Origin: an uncultured Clostridia bacterium
Lineage (GTDB): Bacteria > Bacillota > Clostridia > UMGS1883
Direction of reading: 5' to 3'
DNA: 64,000 nucleotides
Assembly (NCBI GenBank): GCA_934476455.1
Contig: CAKSNY010000001.1
Location: forward strand, 1 to 64,000
A program made the translations under genes and the position numbers. Below, piece after piece: positions 60,369-64,000 of this stretch (within the stretch, counting starts at the first letter, position 1; each line of letters begins with the position of its first letter). The notes below the pieces were generated by a model. It saw only the letters and a program-made list of their open reading frames with translations, was not told the origin of the DNA and made no database searches.

Positions 60369-63038
60369 TTGAGAAAGATATATATTTGTTTTGCCGTAGT
60401 GGCGGTGTCGGTTTTACTGACGCTTTGCAATATTACGGGATATGCAAGCAGCACCGATACAACATATGACGAAAGCCTTTCTGCGCTTAACGCCATGGGG
60501 GTTTTAAACCTTCCGGATTCGGAAGGGGATAATCAAAATATTACACGTGCACAGTTTGCCGCAAATATTTTTAACATTGCGGGATATGAAAAGGTAAATC
60601 ATCCGGCGGCGGATATACCGTTTTCGGATGTAAGTGTCGATTATGTGTATAAAGACGAGATATGCACACTTTATGATTTGAAAATTATAAACGGTACGGA
60701 AAACGGATTCTTTTCACCCGAAGAACCTATAACATATGTACAGGCAGTTAAGCTTGCGGCAGACATACTTGGGTACAGAGAATATGTAAGCGTAAAATAC
60801 GGAAAGTATCCAAACGGGTATATATCAGCCGCCTATGATTTAAAGCTGACAGACGGGATAAAATCTCCTGTAACAGATATACCGTTAAACTTAAAGGATG
60901 CAGTTCGTTTTTTGTATAATACCGCGTGTTCTTTCGTTTCGGAGGGAGAGGAATATAAAACGAACGGAGGTATAACATACGCAAAAGACAACAGAATGCT
61001 CATAACAAAGGGACATAATATTTATTACGGTGAAGGAGTTTTAAAAAGTAACGGGGTATGTGCGCTTACCGGTGTGACGCTGAAAAAGGGTCATACAGAA
61101 ATAAACAATGAGGAATATATGATAGGAAAATGTGACGTTTTAAGCCTTCTCGGAAGCAAGGTAAAATATTTTTACAGAGAGGAAAAAGGCGGAAACGTTC
61201 TTTTGTGGGCGTCGGAGCATAAAAGCAACAAAACGCTGACAATAAACAGCCGTGACCTTATAACAGACGATACCGATTACAGCGCGGAAAAAATAATATA
61301 TTATGACAAAAACAAAAGAACAGCTGCCGAAATATCCCCGTTTGCAAGCATTGTTTATAACAATAAGCTGAGAAATATCACATGTGTTATAAAACCCGTT
61401 TCGGGTACTGTGAAACTTACGGATTCTGATGGGGACGGAAGATGGGAGACTGTGACCGTAAACGAATTTAAAAATATTTTTATTACAGGGATTTTGCCGA
61501 ATGAAAAGGTAATTGCAGATAAATTCGGAAATACGGTTTGCCTTAATGATTATAAGAACGTAACGATAGTTAAAGAAGGCAGAAAGATAAACATAGAGGA
61601 AGTTCCGACGCGGGTTATTGCGTCATACACAGAGGATGAAGAAAAAGAAAGCATATATGTATATATATGCGATGAAGGGGAGCTTGGCACTCTTGAAGCT
61701 GTAGGTGAGGAAAACGGAAAAAATATATACACATTCTCCGGAAAAGAAAAGAGAATTTCATACAGTTATTCGAAGATTATATCTGATGGAATTTATCCTG
61801 CGTGTGAACTGAAAATAGGGGAAAATTATAAATATTATACGGATATTTCGGGCGATATTGCCGAACTTGAAAATCGCAACGACGGGAAAATCAGATACGC
61901 ATATCTGATTGACGCGGCAAAAGATAATAAGGCAACGGCAAAAAGCTATGCTGCACTTGTAAAGCTTTTGCTTGACAATGGAGATATAATTATTGCAAAG
62001 GCAGAAAAAAACATAAAGATAAACAATGTTTCCGGTTTTACGGGTGAAGATCTACTGAATTGCCCATTTATTTCGGAAGGCGGGAAAATAAAACAGCAGG
62101 TTGTAAAAATTGCGTTTGGGCACGATGATAAGGTACTGGAGATACAGTTTGCGGAAGACAATACAAATTCTGAATATGGGTATAATTCAAATGTTTTTTC
62201 ACTTGATTTCAGCTGTAATCAGATAGGTGAGCCAAGTTATTATTACGGTTCGAAGATCGACGCTTTTGCCGTTGACGGAAATGCAAAATATTTTGTTGCC
62301 GATGGCACAATCTGTTTTGTAAAATATTCTGATTCTCTGCAAGATGAGCCATATGCCGTAACAAGTGCATTAAATTTCGCGGACAAGGGTAGATATAATG
62401 TTGAGCTGTATGATTGCAACGAAAAAATGGAAATAGCTGCAATGAGTACGGTCAGAACACTTGGCGGCGTTGAAAACGCAATATTTGTTGTAGACAACGT
62501 GCGTTATGTTTTGGGTGAAAACGGAGAGAATTTAAAACAAGTAAGCGGCTACAAAAATGGAAATTATTTAACGTATACAGAACTTTACGAAGATATAATT
62601 CCCGATGGACTGCAACGCGGAGATGCAATTAAGATAGGGATGTACAACGGAAAAATAAGCAGCTTTAAACAGATTTGCAGCCTGAGACAGTATCCGGAAG
62701 CCTTTATAGAAGCGGACTCTGTCAGAGAGGATGGATTGCTTTTCGGACAATTATACTCTGTGGGAATTAACAATATTGTTACCGTAGTTCCTGATTCCGA
62801 AAAGGCGGTATACGGAAAACTTGTATCGTCATCATTGGCTGAAATATGGGCAAATCCGGTGTATATTACGATATATAATTGTGCGGACGACACAATTTCA
62901 AAGGGAGAACTGAGAGATATTTTGCCCGCCGGCGGACCTGATAATAACGGCGATTTGCCCGCAGACGGCAGAAAAATAATGGCATTGCTTAATAAAACAA
63001 AAGGTTATGCGCGTGATATAGTTGTAGTGTATTATTAA
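60369..63038 (+). CDS. SLH protein type B, second copy
   Basis: 889 residues. Signal peptide (AVVAVSVLLTLCNITGYAS), three SLH-like repeats (~33-200; ALNAMGVLNLPDS, ITRAQFAANIF, DLKIINGTENGFFSPEEPIT), then ~690 residues of beta-rich sequence paralogous to the protein at 35350: SLH-like repeats followed by TLTINSRDLITDD, and DSDGDGRWETVTVNEFKNIFITGI matching DWDNDDIYDFASIYKFGTFIVGGV. It lacks the F5/8C domain of its paralogue. Start TTG 60369, with GGGAGGG 10 bases upstream. No enzyme motif is seen. Confidence 0.78.
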   Translation: MRKIYICFAVVAVSVLLTLCNITGYASSTDTTYDESLSALNAMGVLNLPDSEGDNQNITRAQFAANIFNIAGYEKVNHPAADIPFSDVSVDYVYKDEICTLYDLKIINGTENGFFSPEEPITYVQAVKLAADILGYREYVSVKYGKYPNGYISAAYDLKLTDGIKSPVTDIPLNLKDAVRFLYNTACSFVSEGEEYKTNGGITYAKDNRMLITKGHNIYYGEGVLKSNGVCALTGVTLKKGHTEINNEEYMIGKCDVLSLLGSKVKYFYREEKGGNVLLWASEHKSNKTLTINSRDLITDDTDYSAEKIIYYDKNKRTAAEISPFASIVYNNKLRNITCVIKPVSGTVKLTDSDGDGRWETVTVNEFKNIFITGILPNEKVIADKFGNTVCLNDYKNVTIVKEGRKINIEEVPTRVIASYTEDEEKESIYVYICDEGELGTLEAVGEENGKNIYTFSGKEKRISYSYSKIISDGIYPACELKIGENYKYYTDISGDIAELENRNDGKIRYAYLIDAAKDNKATAKSYAALVKLLLDNGDIIIAKAEKNIKINNVSGFTGEDLLNCPFISEGGKIKQQVVKIAFGHDDKVLEIQFAEDNTNSEYGYNSNVFSLDFSCNQIGEPSYYYGSKIDAFAVDGNAKYFVADGTICFVKYSDSLQDEPYAVTSALNFADKGRYNVELYDCNEKMEIAAMSTVRTLGGVENAIFVVDNVRYVLGENGENLKQVSGYKNGNYLTYTELYEDIIPDGLQRGDAIKIGMYNGKISSFKQICSLRQYPEAFIEADSVREDGLLFGQLYSVGINNIVTVVPDSEKAVYGKLVSSSLAEIWANPVYITIYNCADDTISKGELRDILPAGGPDNNGDLPADGRKIMALLNKTKGYARDIVVVYY

Positions 63039-63055
63039 GAAAGCAGGTAACAAAT

Positions 63056-64000
63056 ATGAGAAAAGCACAACGATTTTTATGTATATTTTTTATAATCGGT
63101 ATGTTTACAGTGCTATTTAACGGCAATACTGCTCAATCGGTATATGATGCGGAATGGAAGAGCATTTATGTACAGGATTTTTCGTCAGAGGTAAACCTCG
63201 ATAAAACGGAGAATACATCGTTTTTTTCGGTAAAAACAGACGGCAGTTTAAATGTAAGCTCGCACAGCATCTGTCAATTTGCCGTTAACAGTGAAAACCT
63301 GTCATCCGGTGAGAATTGTATAGGTATAAGTGTTGCATACCCTAATGCACGTATAACAAGGCTGCCGCAGCCGCTTGAATTTGAAGGTATTATGTATGAA
63401 TATACCGGAAGCGGAAACAATACACACTTCATTGAGGAAATAGATGGTAAAAAGGCACTTAAGCTGTTTACATACATCAATGCCGGCAAATACGGAACAT
63501 CAGATGACAAAAGTGTGGTTCTTAGAACAAATTCTCCGAGACTTAGTGTTGAAGACGGTCATTTTACAAGTGAAGATAATTCTGTAACGGTCGAGATTGA
63601 ATGTTACAGTACAGCTCAAAACGATGAAGACAACTGTTTACGTATTTACTATCCTAATACGCAAGGAGTTACAAAAGCGTATACAATAACGCAGCAGAAA
63701 ATGCGCGAAAAAGGAGACGGATGGGTTAAATTCGTAATAAACTTAACAGATGTAGATCTGACAAAAAAGCTTGGAGAGGGAAACACGTTTAAGATTTTAG
63801 AGGACAATTATTCGAGCAATGTAAATTATATTCACAGTTTTAAAGTTTATAAAACACCCGATACATCTGCGGATGACGTTTCATTTACGGAGAATGACAA
63901 GTCGGTATCATTAAGCTTCGGTGACCGGGCGGTAGTTGGAAATGTGCGGGCTAAGTTTGACGTTCTTATTCCGAGCGGGGACACTGTGTCAAACACAATA
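63056..64000 (+). CDS. secreted protein, 3' end beyond the window
   Basis: ATG 63056 to the window end, 315 codons with no stop. A signal peptide (FLCIFFIIGMFTVLFNGNTAQS) is followed by a beta domain (FSSEVNLDKTENTSFFSVKTDG; VEIECYSTAQNDEDNCLRIYY; WVKFVINLTDVDLTKKL) that resembles the N-terminal domain of the PL22-like protein (WFANTVCVDDIDMTK). It likely continues with an enzyme or binding module. It starts 17 bases after the previous stop, so it is in the same operon. Confidence 0.75.
   Translation, partial: MRKAQRFLCIFFIIGMFTVLFNGNTAQSVYDAEWKSIYVQDFSSEVNLDKTENTSFFSVKTDGSLNVSSHSICQFAVNSENLSSGENCIGISVAYPNARITRLPQPLEFEGIMYEYTGSGNNTHFIEEIDGKKALKLFTYINAGKYGTSDDKSVVLRTNSPRLSVEDGHFTSEDNSVTVEIECYSTAQNDEDNCLRIYYPNTQGVTKAYTITQQKMREKGDGWVKFVINLTDVDLTKKLGEGNTFKILEDNYSSNVNYIHSFKVYKTPDTSADDVSFTENDKSVSLSFGDRAVVGNVRAKFDVLIPSGDTVSNTI

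Overview
The window looks like a chromosomal segment of a low-to-middle GC, endospore-forming member of the Clostridia. SpoIID and a LytM-type SpoIIQ are present, ribosome-binding sites are strong GGAGG types, promoters are sigma-A type, secreted proteins are anchored by S-layer homology (SLH) domains, and transport relies on LplA/LplB/YtcP-type ABC systems. SLH-anchored pectin-type enzymes recall pectin specialists such as Monoglobus; that placement is inference.

Region 1 (1-14 kb) is a patchwork of single genes and short operons. It holds a HEAT-repeat protein (cut by the window edge), a TMEM43-like membrane protein, a zinc-ribbon membrane protein, an alpha/beta hydrolase, a GH88 unsaturated glucuronyl hydrolase, a YitT-type membrane protein, a sialate-esterase-like SGNH hydrolase, an AraC regulator, a nicotinamidase-like enzyme, a Y-family DNA polymerase with its YolD-like partner, an apparently metal-regulated DUF3793/flavodoxin pair, and a sugar-phosphate isomerase. 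The 2.2-2.8 kb gap carries two strong promoters, each followed by hairpins rather than an ORF: candidate small RNAs.

Region 2 (14-21.8 kb) is housekeeping: glnS, citrate synthase, spoIID, spoIIQ, an ECF S component, acyl carrier protein, RNase III and two tRNA-Ser genes. Region 3 (21.8-24.1 kb) is a decayed mobile island beside the second tRNA-Ser, with fragments of a tyrosine integrase and of large serine recombinase(s) around an intact hicAB toxin-antitoxin pair.

Region 4 (24-64 kb) is a large glycan-utilisation locus. A broken membrane AraC regulator and a secreted beta-helix-like protein face, across a divergent promoter region, a ~22-kb co-directional cluster: SLH-anchored GH28-like enzyme, AraC regulator, two SLH proteins, two permeases, solute-binding lipoprotein, secreted discoidin-type protein, GH2 beta-mannosidase-like, GH29/GH151-like, mannose-isomerase-like cupin and aldose-epimerase-like protein. 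It ends at a 65-nt near-perfect palindrome. A second cluster with its own promoter follows: FN3-containing secreted protein, PL22-like propeller, solute-binding lipoprotein, two permeases, two SLH proteins and a secreted protein cut by the window end.

The two clusters carry the same five-gene module in different order: an SLH protein of type A (binding-like N-terminus, helical middle, three C-terminal SLH repeats), one of type B (N-terminal SLH-like repeats, then a ~700-residue unknown region), two permeases and a binding lipoprotein, with no ATPase. I infer a Gram-positive, S-layer-anchored analogue of a Bacteroidetes polysaccharide-utilisation locus: SLH proteins capture or cleave glycan at the wall, the lipoprotein/permeases import oligomers, and GH88, GH2, GH29/151-like and isomerase proteins process them inside. 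At least eight genes in the first 26 kb are broken by internal deletion, fusion or frameshift, which is unusual density.
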